Source of the DNA: Dyadobacter soli
GTDB lineage: Bacteria > Bacteroidota > Bacteroidia > Cytophagales > Spirosomataceae
Assembly: GCF_900101885.1 (NCBI RefSeq)
Contig: NZ_FNAN01000037.1
Coordinates: forward strand, 1-36,721
DNA: 36,721 nt
Direction: 5' to 3'
Below, in pieces: positions 1 to 7,666 of this stretch; position 1 is the stretch's first letter; each line of letters starts with the position of its first letter. Below the pieces are notes generated by a model, which was not told where the DNA came from, did not search any database, and saw nothing but the letters and a program-made list of their open reading frames with translations. Made by a program: the position numbers and the translations under genes.

Positions 1-306
1 AAAAAGGCATACGAGCTGGCATTGGAGCTCAGTAACATTTTCACGACTACAAAAGAAAAAATATACGGACTGACCAGGCTGGCTAAGTGGCACGAAAAGG
101 TCAGGCAATCCGGCTTCAAATCATTCAATACCGTTGCCCGCTCGATTGAGAATCACTACAAGACCATTGTTAACTATTTTGATAACAGAAGCACCAATGC
201 ATCCGCTGAATCTTTCAATGCGAAGATCAAAGCGTTCAGGGCGCAGTTTAGAGGAGTCAGGAATGTAGAATTCTTCCTTTACCGCCTTACCCAGTTATAT
301 GCTTAA
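1..306 (+). CDS. ISAon1-like DDE transposase, C-terminal fragment
   Basis: The reading frame is open from the first base and ends at TAA 304-306, so this is the last 101 residues of a longer transposase. The C-terminal block NYFDNRSTNASAESFNAKIK followed by FRAQFRGVRN and FFLYRLTQLYA is typical of ISL3-like/ISAon1-type DDE transposases of Bacteroidota; the Glu of ASAESFNAKIK is probably the last acidic residue of the catalytic triad. The stop codon lies inside the terminal inverted repeat, so the coding region runs to the very end of the element. The start codon and the remaining catalytic residues lie outside the window. Family assignment is from recall of the family pattern. Confidence 0.85.
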   Translation, partial: KKAYELALELSNIFTTTKEKIYGLTRLAKWHEKVRQSGFKSFNTVARSIENHYKTIVNYFDNRSTNASAESFNAKIKAFRAQFRGVRNVEFFLYRLTQLYA

Positions 307-1784
307 TCCAAGGTGCTCCACAACATTTGGTCTTGATCCAAAAGTTCGTAGGTGTCGCTAAGGTAATCGGCCAGCTCGCGGTCGTGCGTGGCTACAAATA
401 CAAGATTACCTTGCTTTGCGAGATAACTCAGCACCGATTTCCCGATCGCGATGCGTTCCACCGAGTTGGTGCCCTTAAACAGCTCGTCGAGCAAAATCAG
501 TCTGCGGTCGCAGGCGGCGCATTCTTCCACCAGACTTTTAATGGTCATCACTTCTTCCAGGTAGTAACTTTTCCCATCGAGCAGATCGTCCGCCATTCTG
601 ATCGCCGACCGTACGTTCATCGGCGGCATGGCAAATTCCTTCGCGAAACAGGTGTTGATCGTTTGCCCGAGAATCGCATTAATACCCACCGTCCGCACGA
701 ATGTCGTCTTACCGGACATATTGGAGCCCGTCAGCAGGGCCGATTTGCCTTGGAGCGCAATATCATTCGGTACACCATTCCAGATCAACGGATGGTACAT
801 TTCCCGGGCTTTGATGCGTTTTGTGGCCAAGCCGGCGTCCATGCGGCAATGGTAAGGCACGCTTTCCCTTAATGCAAGAATGGATAATGCTGCGTCGGCT
901 TCCGCGATGAAGTGAAAGACGTTGCTAATGTCCTGCTTGCGGGTTTTGAGCGTATCGAGCGAACTGAAAAGCAACACCGGTTCTATTAAAAACAATGCTT
1001 TCACCAGTTCCAGCAAATAATCGACGATCTGGCCAATCTCGCTTTGCAGCTTTGCCTCCATTTTAAAAATAGCCATTTTACGCCCCGCGCTCCTCAGCGA
1101 ATCGATCGATTTTTGGATACCCTGCAAGCCCGAGAATTCGGGAACCCGTGCAAGTTTTCGGGCTATCCTGACCATGACCAGCATTTGCGGTATCGAACTG
1201 CCATATTGGTACAAATTGTTTTTGTTCCAATAATGGATGCCCATATTGACGGGAAACAGGAGGAGCAGCAATATCAGCAACTTGGGAAAAAGGAAGGAAA
1301 GAACAGCTGCTGCGAGGCTGACTCCGGACAACATTTTGATCAACAGCAACCATTTCGGCTCCTTGATGTGCTCGCCCTGGAACAGGGAAGCAATGTAATA
1401 GGCATCGCGATTGTCCAGTTTAGCCAGTTCCTCAGCCGCAACCCGCCGGAATGCCGGATTCTTCTGAAAAACATCGACCGTATTTTCGAGCGCACCCACG
1501 CGTGCCCGGTCGCGGGGGACGGTTCTGAGCATATGATACAGATATTGTTGCCCCACGCAGGAATGCGTACGATCTATGAATTTGAAAACGTCTTCCAGGT
1601 CCAGGTCCGAGAATGTACGATCCGAAACCGGCTGAAAACCGTCGTCCGCAGGAGCCATGCGAAAGTAGCGTTCGATCTGGCTGAAATTGAAGCTGCCGGT
1701 TTTTATTTCGGATTTCGTGGGCGTTTCCAAGCGGGTACCTGTGGGCGGGCTCACGCGTGAGGCGTCCATAATGTCGGTTTTCAT
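303..1784 (-). pseudogene. MutS-like ATPase, C-terminus truncated by IS insertion
   Basis: This is a MutS-family (domain V) ATPase of the membrane-associated type found in Bacteroidota, not the main MutS1 mismatch sensor. From the ATG at 1784 it has 493 residues (an in-frame GTG lies at 1808). Two hydrophobic segments lie near residues 145-190. The ATPase domain has Walker A GSNMSGKTT (about 353-361), Walker B LILLDEL (429-435), FKGTNSVER just after it, and the H-loop ATHD (465-468). Relatives usually continue for some 60-80 residues past the H-loop. Here only about 25 follow, and at least the last 11 (LDQDQMLWSTLD region) are read from the IS terminal repeat. The gene is therefore a chimera made by the IS insertion. 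Most of the ATPase core survives, but activity is doubtful. It stops inside the transposase stop region on the other strand. Confidence 0.75.
305..339. repeat. Right terminal inverted repeat of the ISAon1-like element
   Basis: The reverse complement reads GGATCAAGACC at its outer end and CACCTTGGATT at its inner end. It aligns to 36413-36447 with eight mismatches in 35 bases. It contains the transposase stop codon and also encodes the last residues of the MutS-like protein on the minus strand. No target-site duplication can be checked, because the other end of this copy is outside the window. Confidence 0.75.
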
Positions 1785-1850
1785 AAGATGTGATATACGG
1801 CCGGTCACAAGATATGAAAAAGTGGATCGAATGCGACAACCGCTTTCAAC

Positions 1851-3551
1851 CTAAGGGACAGCCAATTCCAGGCTAGCCGCCCAAACCGCCTGATGGTCCG
1901 ATTCCCGGCGGTAGGAGCTTAGCATCAATGCCTTGTCCATCTCCACGCGGCTGGCGAAAACCTGTTTGCCGTTGATACGGACTTGCAGCGGCTTCGCGAA
2001 GTCGATCATTTCCGGGGACAAAAACAGTTTTACCTTCCCTACCCAGGAAGTCGTGAGTTCGAAACGGTTTCCCGCGTAGGTCGCCTGCACGGCACCCGAA
2101 CGGCGCGGAAACTGGAATGCATTGGAAGTACTATCGATCAGCTCGGCGGGATTCATGACCTTGCGCCAGCCGGTTACAGGCACATTTACCGGCGTCTGCC
2201 AGCTCTGAGCGTTGGCAAGCGTGTCCAGCCGGGTGATTTCAAGCCAGTCGCACCGGCCATTTTGAGTATCCTCGCATTCCCAGTACAACCGTTCCCGGAA
2301 AGGGTTGCGTTTTTTGGAAGCCATATCTGCAAACAGCTGCGTGTACACTTGCAGGGATTCATCACTCTGGTCGTTGATCAGGAAGCCATGCGTCCGCTTG
2401 CCGAGGATTTCCCGGTTTTGCCAATTAATGCCCAGCTGCGTCGCCAGACGCGTTACTCCCTGGTGCCCTTCGAGCGGAAAATAGTAGTCATAATCGGTCG
2501 CTACATTATAGAATGAGCGGTTCAATGCATTCCTGAAAAACGTCCCGCCGGTGCGTACCTGCGGCCGGTTGTTGATGCCCGAAAAACCGGCAAAAAGTGA
2601 GGGCTGTTTCATGAGATAAGAAAATGCGCCGGTGGCTCCGTTGGAATGGCCGGTGATGTAAACCCGGCTGTCGTCGACAGGAAAAAGGCGCTTCACCTGC
2701 CGCAGCACTTCGGGTACCAGCCCGAACCCGTCTTCCGGCATCATCCAGTTGTAGGTTTTGGTACCATAAGGAAACACCGCGATGAACCCCGACTCGCTGG
2801 CCATTCGCATGAAAAACCGCCCGAAAAACGTATCGACGCTATCCGGAACGTCCCTGGTTTCGGGCTGGTATGCCACGGCCCCGTGCAGCACCACGACCAC
2901 CGGATATGCCTTGCTACCATCGAAACCAGGCGGTAGCTGCACCAGGTAAGGCAACTCGATCTTGCCGTCCAGGTTTGTCCAGCCGTAAACGAAATTTCTG
3001 CCCCGCGGATATTGCCGTGGCGGTCTGCCTTGCCGGATCGCCTTGTAGAGCGCTTCTGCCGAGCCTATCTGCGAGAGCGATTCTGCAAACGCGTCGGTCT
3101 GGGCTTGCATTGCTTTTTGCTCATCACGAAATACCCGGGCCGATTTGATTTTCGCCTGCCTTTCCGCTTCTTTCCGATCCGCTATTTTACGCGTCAGCTG
3201 CTGCCATTGCGGATCGTCTTTCAACCAGGCGAACGATTCCCCGAAACGCGCCTTCACAGCAATATCCGAATCCGCGACGAGTGCCGCATAATGCAACGCC
3301 AATTCCTTATTCCGGTCACGGCTCGCAAAATCGGCCGCATTCAGGTAGCGCCAGTATTTTTCCGAGGGAATAGCCTCCCCGGCTTTCAGCGCCCAGTGAA
3401 TGGCCGCCTTCCAATTCTCCCGGGCCATATTGGCACCCATACTGTCCAAAGCCGGTACCCGCGACTGCGCCCGACAAACCCATGCAGGCAAGCTAGCCCA
3501 GACAATTAGCATTAAAAGTCGACCCGACCAGTTCGTAAAGCAATTAATCAT
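1851..3551 (-). CDS. Secreted alpha/beta-hydrolase esterase (PHB-depolymerase/feruloyl-esterase-like)
   Basis: A 566-residue exported hydrolase. A hydrophobic N-terminus ending near CRAQ (about residue 29) looks like a signal peptide. An N-terminal helical region (about 30-180) is followed by the hydrolase domain from about 195. VVVVLHGAV (219-227) gives the oxyanion strand and GHSNGA (301-306) the nucleophile elbow with Ser303. A His near 388 (RTHGF) and an Asp near 353-355 could complete the triad. The last 130 residues look beta-rich, perhaps a substrate-binding module. The fold suits cleavage of ester-linked groups on plant polymers, but the substrate is unknown. It lies 66 bases from the MutS-like gene on the same strand, with no sign of a functional link. 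Confidence 0.75.
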   Translation of the reverse strand: MINCFTNWSGRLLMLIVWASLPAWVCRAQSRVPALDSMGANMARENWKAAIHWALKAGEAIPSEKYWRYLNAADFASRDRNKELALHYAALVADSDIAVKARFGESFAWLKDDPQWQQLTRKIADRKEAERQAKIKSARVFRDEQKAMQAQTDAFAESLSQIGSAEALYKAIRQGRPPRQYPRGRNFVYGWTNLDGKIELPYLVQLPPGFDGSKAYPVVVVLHGAVAYQPETRDVPDSVDTFFGRFFMRMASESGFIAVFPYGTKTYNWMMPEDGFGLVPEVLRQVKRLFPVDDSRVYITGHSNGATGAFSYLMKQPSLFAGFSGINNRPQVRTGGTFFRNALNRSFYNVATDYDYYFPLEGHQGVTRLATQLGINWQNREILGKRTHGFLINDQSDESLQVYTQLFADMASKKRNPFRERLYWECEDTQNGRCDWLEITRLDTLANAQSWQTPVNVPVTGWRKVMNPAELIDSTSNAFQFPRRSGAVQATYAGNRFELTTSWVGKVKLFLSPEMIDFAKPLQVRINGKQVFASRVEMDKALMLSSYRRESDHQAVWAASLELAVP

Positions 3552-3670
3552 ATTGACAGATTTTACGATGTGACTAACATTTTACAAAAGACAACTAATC
3601 GGGCGGTATGTTGCAGCGGGTGAATGCCCTATTTGCACAGTGTTTTTTGACAAGCCTGGAAAAACGCCTA

Positions 3671-3684
3671 GTGCCGTCAGGCAC
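3671..3684. repeat. Perfect 5-bp hairpin, possible small dispersed repeat
   Basis: GTGCC and GGCAC pair around a four-base loop, followed by CGTAACATTGGTAGC. It lacks a T-tract and is far from any gene end, so it does not look like a terminator. I suspect a short interspersed palindromic unit, but only one copy is visible here. Confidence 0.3.
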
Positions 3685-3784
3685 GTAACATTGGTAGCAT
3701 ACAGATGTCTCCCGCAAACAAACTACCTCCACGCACTAGTGGTACCGTCTTCAATTTATTAATCCATTTATTTTATAGATTAAA

Positions 3785-3811
3785 TTGGTTATAGCAGAAT
3801 TACCTAATTTG
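3785..3811 (+). promoter_or_regulatory. Candidate promoter of the arylsulfatase gene
   Basis: TTG at 3785-3787 and TAATTTG at 3805-3811 are 17 bases apart. The second box is one base shorter than the Bacteroidota -7 consensus TAnnTTTG. A strong hairpin CCGGCC-TGTC-GGCCGG (3820-3835) follows almost at the expected transcript start. Confidence 0.35.
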
Positions 3812-3872
3812 CGCCGCGACCGGCCTGTCGGCCGGGGCATTTTACTCCCTGTTTTTACCAAACATCTTGTAT

Positions 3873-5735
3873 ATGCATTCCCAAAAACTACTTTTCGCAG
3901 CATTGCTGGCGGCGGGGATTACCTCACGCGCGGCTGCACAAAACATTACGCAACAGCAGCAGCCTTTTACCGGCACGGTCGGGAAGACGCTGGCTGAATC
4001 GAAGGAAGTGTGGACGAATCCAGTGAAAGCGCCCGCAGGCGCTCCGAATGTGGTATGGGTGCTGCTCGACGACGTCGGTTTCGGTGCTACGAGTACATTC
4101 GGCGGCGTGATCCGAACGCCAACTTTCGATAGCCTGGCAAATAACGGGCTGCGTTATACCAATTTCCACACGGCGGCGATATGCGCCCCTACCCGTGCGG
4201 CGCTGCTGACGGGCCGTAACCAGCATTCGGTGCATGAGGGCGGCTTCTCGCACACCTGGTCGTCGTTTGGCTTCCCGGGCTGGGACGGCCGCATTCCGTC
4301 CGACAAGGGTACCATTGCCGAAATCCTGCGGGAGGCGGGCTACAACACTTTCGCCGTCGGTAAATATGGGCTCACACCCGACCAGGATGCTACCGATGCG
4401 GGCCCGTTCGATCGCTGGCCGTCGGGAAAGGGTTTCGACCATTTCTTCGGTTTCCTCGGTTCGCAAACCGACCAATACAAGCCCGACCTCGTGGAAGACA
4501 ATGCCCACGTGATACCGGATGGCCGCCACCTCAACGACCAGATCACCGACAAGGCGATCAGTTTCATCGACCGCCAGAAAAAAGCGGCACCGAACAAGCC
4601 TTTCTTCCTCTACTATTCTCCGGGAGCCACCCACGCCCCGCACCAGGTAGCGAAGGAATGGAGCGATCAGTATAAAGGCCAGTTCGACGGCGGCTGGGAC
4701 GAATTCCGCGAAAAGGTTTTTGTACAACAGAAAAAACAGGGCATTATCCCTGCGAATGTGGTCCTGCCCGAGCGTAACCCGAACATCCGCGCATGGGCGA
4801 GCCTTTCCGCCGATGAAAAGAAGCTCTACGCACGTTTCATGGAGGTCTATGCCGGCTACCTCACTTACACCGACCATGAAGTGGGCAGGATTGTAAATCA
4901 TCTCAAAAAGATCAACCAACTTGATAACACGCTCATTCTGGTCGTAATCGGTGATAATGGCGCCAGCAAGGAAGGAGCATTGGGCGGTGTGATAACGAGG
5001 TCGTCGGCTGCTGCTGCGGCGGCGCCGCTCTCGGAGACGGAGCAGGTCAAAAACAACCTGGCGCAGATCGACCTGATCGGTACGCCGGAAGGTACCAATG
5101 CCAACTACCCGCTTGGCTGGGCGCAGGCGGCCAACACGCCATTTAAAAACTGGAAACAGGATGCGCATTCGGAAGGCGGCACGCGCAATCCGCTCATCGC
5201 ATTCTATCCCAAAGGCATTACAGACAAAGGCAGCATCCGCAACCAGTACGGCCACGTGATCGATCTACTTCCTACGACGCTCGAAATAGCAGGAATCAAA
5301 GCGCCGGAGGTGATCCGCGGCATTAAGCAGGACACGATCCAGGGTACTTCGCTGGCTTATTCCATCGCGGATGCGAAGGCTGCGTCACGCCACAAAACAC
5401 AGTACTACTACATTTTCGGGTCGCGGTCGATCTACTACGACGGCTGGAAGGCAGGTTTTGCCTACAAACCGACCTCGGCGGCTACCGGTAACCTCGTGAG
5501 CGCAATCAGCGTGGCTAACCCTGACAACAACGACTGGCAGCTCTATAACCTCAACGAGGATTTCAACGAACGCATCGATCTCGCGAAAAAAAACCCGAAA
5601 AAGCTGGAAGAACTCAAAGCACTTTTCGAGGAACAGGCCAAGAAATACAACATTTATCCCTACATCACCTGGGACGACGTCCTCAAACGCCGTCAGCCGC
5701 AACAGGCGCAGCCACAGCAACAGGCGGGTAAGTAG
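3873..5735 (+). CDS. Secreted type I arylsulfatase (AtsA-like)
   Basis: Hydrolyses sulfate esters with a formylglycine made from Cys or Ser in a C-x-P-x-R motif. The ATG at 3873 is the likely start (an in-frame TTG lies at 3867) and gives 620 residues with a signal peptide ending near AAAQ (residue 23). Calcium-binding DD is at 66-67 (VLLDDVGFG). The modification motif CAPTR begins at Cys104 and is followed by AALLTGR. GxxxHxxxEGG- and KYGLTPDQDATDAG-type segments and the long, tight core resemble the larger AtsA-like sulfatases (family S1). The Gln-rich C-terminus is low complexity. No formylglycine-generating enzyme or anSME maturase lies in the window, so maturation must come from elsewhere. 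It converges on the MFS gene with 9 bases between the stops. Natural substrate unknown. Confidence 0.9.
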   Translation: MHSQKLLFAALLAAGITSRAAAQNITQQQQPFTGTVGKTLAESKEVWTNPVKAPAGAPNVVWVLLDDVGFGATSTFGGVIRTPTFDSLANNGLRYTNFHTAAICAPTRAALLTGRNQHSVHEGGFSHTWSSFGFPGWDGRIPSDKGTIAEILREAGYNTFAVGKYGLTPDQDATDAGPFDRWPSGKGFDHFFGFLGSQTDQYKPDLVEDNAHVIPDGRHLNDQITDKAISFIDRQKKAAPNKPFFLYYSPGATHAPHQVAKEWSDQYKGQFDGGWDEFREKVFVQQKKQGIIPANVVLPERNPNIRAWASLSADEKKLYARFMEVYAGYLTYTDHEVGRIVNHLKKINQLDNTLILVVIGDNGASKEGALGGVITRSSAAAAAAPLSETEQVKNNLAQIDLIGTPEGTNANYPLGWAQAANTPFKNWKQDAHSEGGTRNPLIAFYPKGITDKGSIRNQYGHVIDLLPTTLEIAGIKAPEVIRGIKQDTIQGTSLAYSIADAKAASRHKTQYYYIFGSRSIYYDGWKAGFAYKPTSAATGNLVSAISVANPDNNDWQLYNLNEDFNERIDLAKKNPKKLEELKALFEEQAKKYNIYPYITWDDVLKRRQPQQAQPQQQAGK

Positions 5736-5744
5736 CCGGTTATT

Positions 5745-7169
5745 TCAATTACTACCTACCGCCTCATTCCCCGGCAACAGCCACAAAAAATACGCGACCA
5801 TTACCAGCAATGCCATGTTGGTAATGGTCGCTGTATGATATGCCGAAATGTAGTCCGCAACATCCGGTGACGGACCGAGATGGGAAAAGAATATGCCTCC
5901 AATTACACCGATACCAAGTGCTATTGCGGTTTGCTGAAAAGTCGAAAACGTGCCGGAAGCGGCTCCGGCGAGCGCTATGGGAATGTTTTTGAGTCCAACA
6001 GCCAGCAGCGACGGCAGCACCGAGCCACAGCCCGTCCCGTAGGCGAACAGAATCGGGTAAAGCAGCCTTCGATCCACTTCCGCGCCGTCCAGTATCATGA
6101 TATGCAGCGCCAATGTACTCACCATGATGGCTACGCCGGTTTGCAATACTTTTTTACCAAACAAAGGCACCAGACGCAGCGAGACGAGCGAGGCGGCTAC
6201 GTAGCCAATTCCCTGAAATACAAACAGTAAACCCGTCTCAGCGGAACTAAACCCGAGCCCCGTTTCGAGCAGCATTACATTGATCAGGAAATACGAATCC
6301 TGCACCATGAAGTAGAACAGCACAATCGCCATCCCGATGTTGAAATTGCGGAATGCGAACAGGCGAACATCCAGTAGCGGCTGCCGGCCTGCCGCAAGTT
6401 TTTGTTTTTGATCTTTGAAAAAAATGGCAAGTAATGCGCCGCCGGCCAGGAGCATTACCACGCACCACCATGGCCAGCCCAGCTCCCGCCCGCGTATGAG
6501 CGGATAGGTTACACACACGAGCGCAAGCGTGAGTAGCAGGACGCCCGTATGATCGAAACCGGCATTGTTACTTCCTCTCGCTACCCGACGACCATCGGCG
6601 GGAAGAAACATCAGGGCGAGGGGCATTACCACCAGCCCGACGGGCAGATTGATAAGGAAAACGAGCCGCCAGCCTTCCAGGAAAGTCTGCATTTCGGGTA
6701 ACAACCCGCCCAGGAACTGACCGATCACGGACGCGCTTCCCGCCACAGCGCCGTAAATGCCTAATGCTTTAACCCGCTCCTGACCGCCAGGGAACCATTC
6801 CTGGATGTAGGTAATGCCCTGCGGGATCATCCATGCCGCACTCACGCCCTGGAAAAACCGGGCCGCATTCAGTTGCCAGGGCGTTTGCGCGAAACCGCAA
6901 ACTGCCGAAATGACCACAAAGGCGAGCATAGCAACCACGAACACCTTCTTTTTACCAAAATAATCCCCTGCCCGGCCGCCGGTTACGAGGAAGATCGCAT
7001 AGCCGAGCAGGTAGAGCGCGATGACGAGCTGAATATCGCTGTCGGTGCCATGAATACCCGCTTTAATGGCCGGAATGGCGACATTCACAATGAAAATATC
7101 CATCACGGACAGGAATACCGAAGAAGAAATAATGGCCAGCAGCAGCCATTTTGAAATTTGTGCATTCAT
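5745..7169 (-). CDS. MFS multidrug efflux transporter, DHA2 (EmrB/QacA) type
   Basis: A 474-residue inner-membrane proton antiporter with about 14 hydrophobic segments, the number typical of the DHA2 family. The first helix carries VMDIFIVNVAIPAI, matching the D-x-x-(I/V)-V-N-V-A-(L/I)-P motif of this family. GGRAGDYFGKKKVF (about 63-76) is the motif A loop between helices 2 and 3. GSASVIGQFLGGLL (about 144-157) fits motif C of drug:H+ antiporters. It probably exports hydrophobic or cationic toxic compounds. It is divergent from an HxlR regulator, with the start codons about 110 bases apart. That arrangement suggests the regulator controls the pump. Confidence 0.88.
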   Translation of the reverse strand: MNAQISKWLLLAIISSSVFLSVMDIFIVNVAIPAIKAGIHGTDSDIQLVIALYLLGYAIFLVTGGRAGDYFGKKKVFVVAMLAFVVISAVCGFAQTPWQLNAARFFQGVSAAWMIPQGITYIQEWFPGGQERVKALGIYGAVAGSASVIGQFLGGLLPEMQTFLEGWRLVFLINLPVGLVVMPLALMFLPADGRRVARGSNNAGFDHTGVLLLTLALVCVTYPLIRGRELGWPWWCVVMLLAGGALLAIFFKDQKQKLAAGRQPLLDVRLFAFRNFNIGMAIVLFYFMVQDSYFLINVMLLETGLGFSSAETGLLFVFQGIGYVAASLVSLRLVPLFGKKVLQTGVAIMVSTLALHIMILDGAEVDRRLLYPILFAYGTGCGSVLPSLLAVGLKNIPIALAGAASGTFSTFQQTAIALGIGVIGGIFFSHLGPSPDVADYISAYHTATITNMALLVMVAYFLWLLPGNEAVGSN

Positions 7170-7198
7170 TGCGTTGTTGGAAGATCATGGCGCACCTA

Positions 7199-7215
7199 AA
7201 TGCACCGTTTGCATT
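7199..7215. promoter_or_regulatory. Inverted repeat, candidate HxlR operator
   Basis: AATGCA-CCGTT-TGCATT is a perfect 6-bp inverted repeat centred between the divergent pump and regulator genes. A further CATTTGCA follows immediately at 7216-7223. Position and symmetry fit an operator for the adjacent winged-helix regulator, but no binding data or second copy support it. Confidence 0.4.
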
Positions 7216-7280
7216 CATTTGCAGCCAAAAATCAGGCAGTCAACGCTCGTAATCAAGTAGTTTATAAGACGATACCAGGT

Positions 7281-7661
7281 ATGACGGACGATACTATTAT
7301 TGTAGATCAATCCATTACAAATGCAGATTCTGATTCATTTTCAGAAAAAAATTGCAACATGAATATCACGCTGGACATTATCGGCGGGAAATGGAAGCTG
7401 ATGCTGCTGAACAAGATCCGGGAGGAGTGCCCGATGCGGTTTGGTGTGCTGCGCCGCAAGTTGCCCCACATTACGCAGGCGACGCTTACGGCTCAGCTGA
7501 AACAACTGGAACGCGACGGTGTTCTGCTGCGTGAAGCCTATGCAGAATCACCGCCGCGGGTGGAGTACAAACTGTCGGAGATCGGCAAAAGCCTGATCCC
7601 CATTATGGATTCGCTCTGCGCCTGGGGCGAGGAGTACCAGCGGCAAACCCGGCCCAAGTAA
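7281..7661 (+). CDS. HxlR-family winged-helix transcriptional regulator
   Basis: A 126-residue regulator of the HxlR/YodB/HypR group, usually a homodimer that represses a neighbouring gene. The ATG at 7281 is chosen over an upstream in-frame ATG at 7200, because the family core begins shortly after it. DIIGGKWKLMLL (about 32-43) is the family signature, and FGVLRRKLPHIT leads into the recognition helix region TQATLTAQLKQLERDG. Cys25 sits just before the signature, where redox-sensing members such as YodB and HypR carry their reactive Cys, so quinone, thiol or electrophile sensing is possible. It likely controls the divergent efflux pump. It converges on the PepSY gene with 5 bases between the stops. 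Confidence 0.88.
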   Translation: MTDDTIIVDQSITNADSDSFSEKNCNMNITLDIIGGKWKLMLLNKIREECPMRFGVLRRKLPHITQATLTAQLKQLERDGVLLREAYAESPPRVEYKLSEIGKSLIPIMDSLCAWGEEYQRQTRPK

Positions 7662-7666
7662 TGCGG

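Larger units (their letters stand above)
1..339 (+). mobile_element. 3' part of an ISAon1-like insertion sequence, cut by the window start
   Basis: This stretch holds the end of a transposase gene and the right terminal inverted repeat. The reverse complement of 305-339 matches 36413-36447 at 27 of 35 positions without gaps, including a nine-base identical block (TTGTGGAGC). Both repeats point inward toward a transposase reading frame, as IS termini should. The outer boundary may extend a few bases to about 342, because a TTTTG run flanks both repeats with a two-base offset. The element overlaps the MutS-like gene on the other strand. Confidence 0.8.
3552..3872. other. Divergent intergenic region between the esterase and the arylsulfatase
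   Basis: This 321-base stretch has no convincing gene. It holds a short perfect hairpin GTGCC-GTCA-GGCAC (3671-3684) followed by TAACATTGGTAGC, which looks like a small dispersed repeat. It also holds an AT-rich tract (about 3752-3790) and a promoter-like region with a GC hairpin just before the arylsulfatase. Confidence 0.6.

Noticed and set aside
3924..5255. 443-codon minus-strand ORF
   Set aside because: It lies wholly inside the arylsulfatase gene on the other strand; the sulfatase motifs are intact and the antisense product is Arg/Val-rich with no family features.
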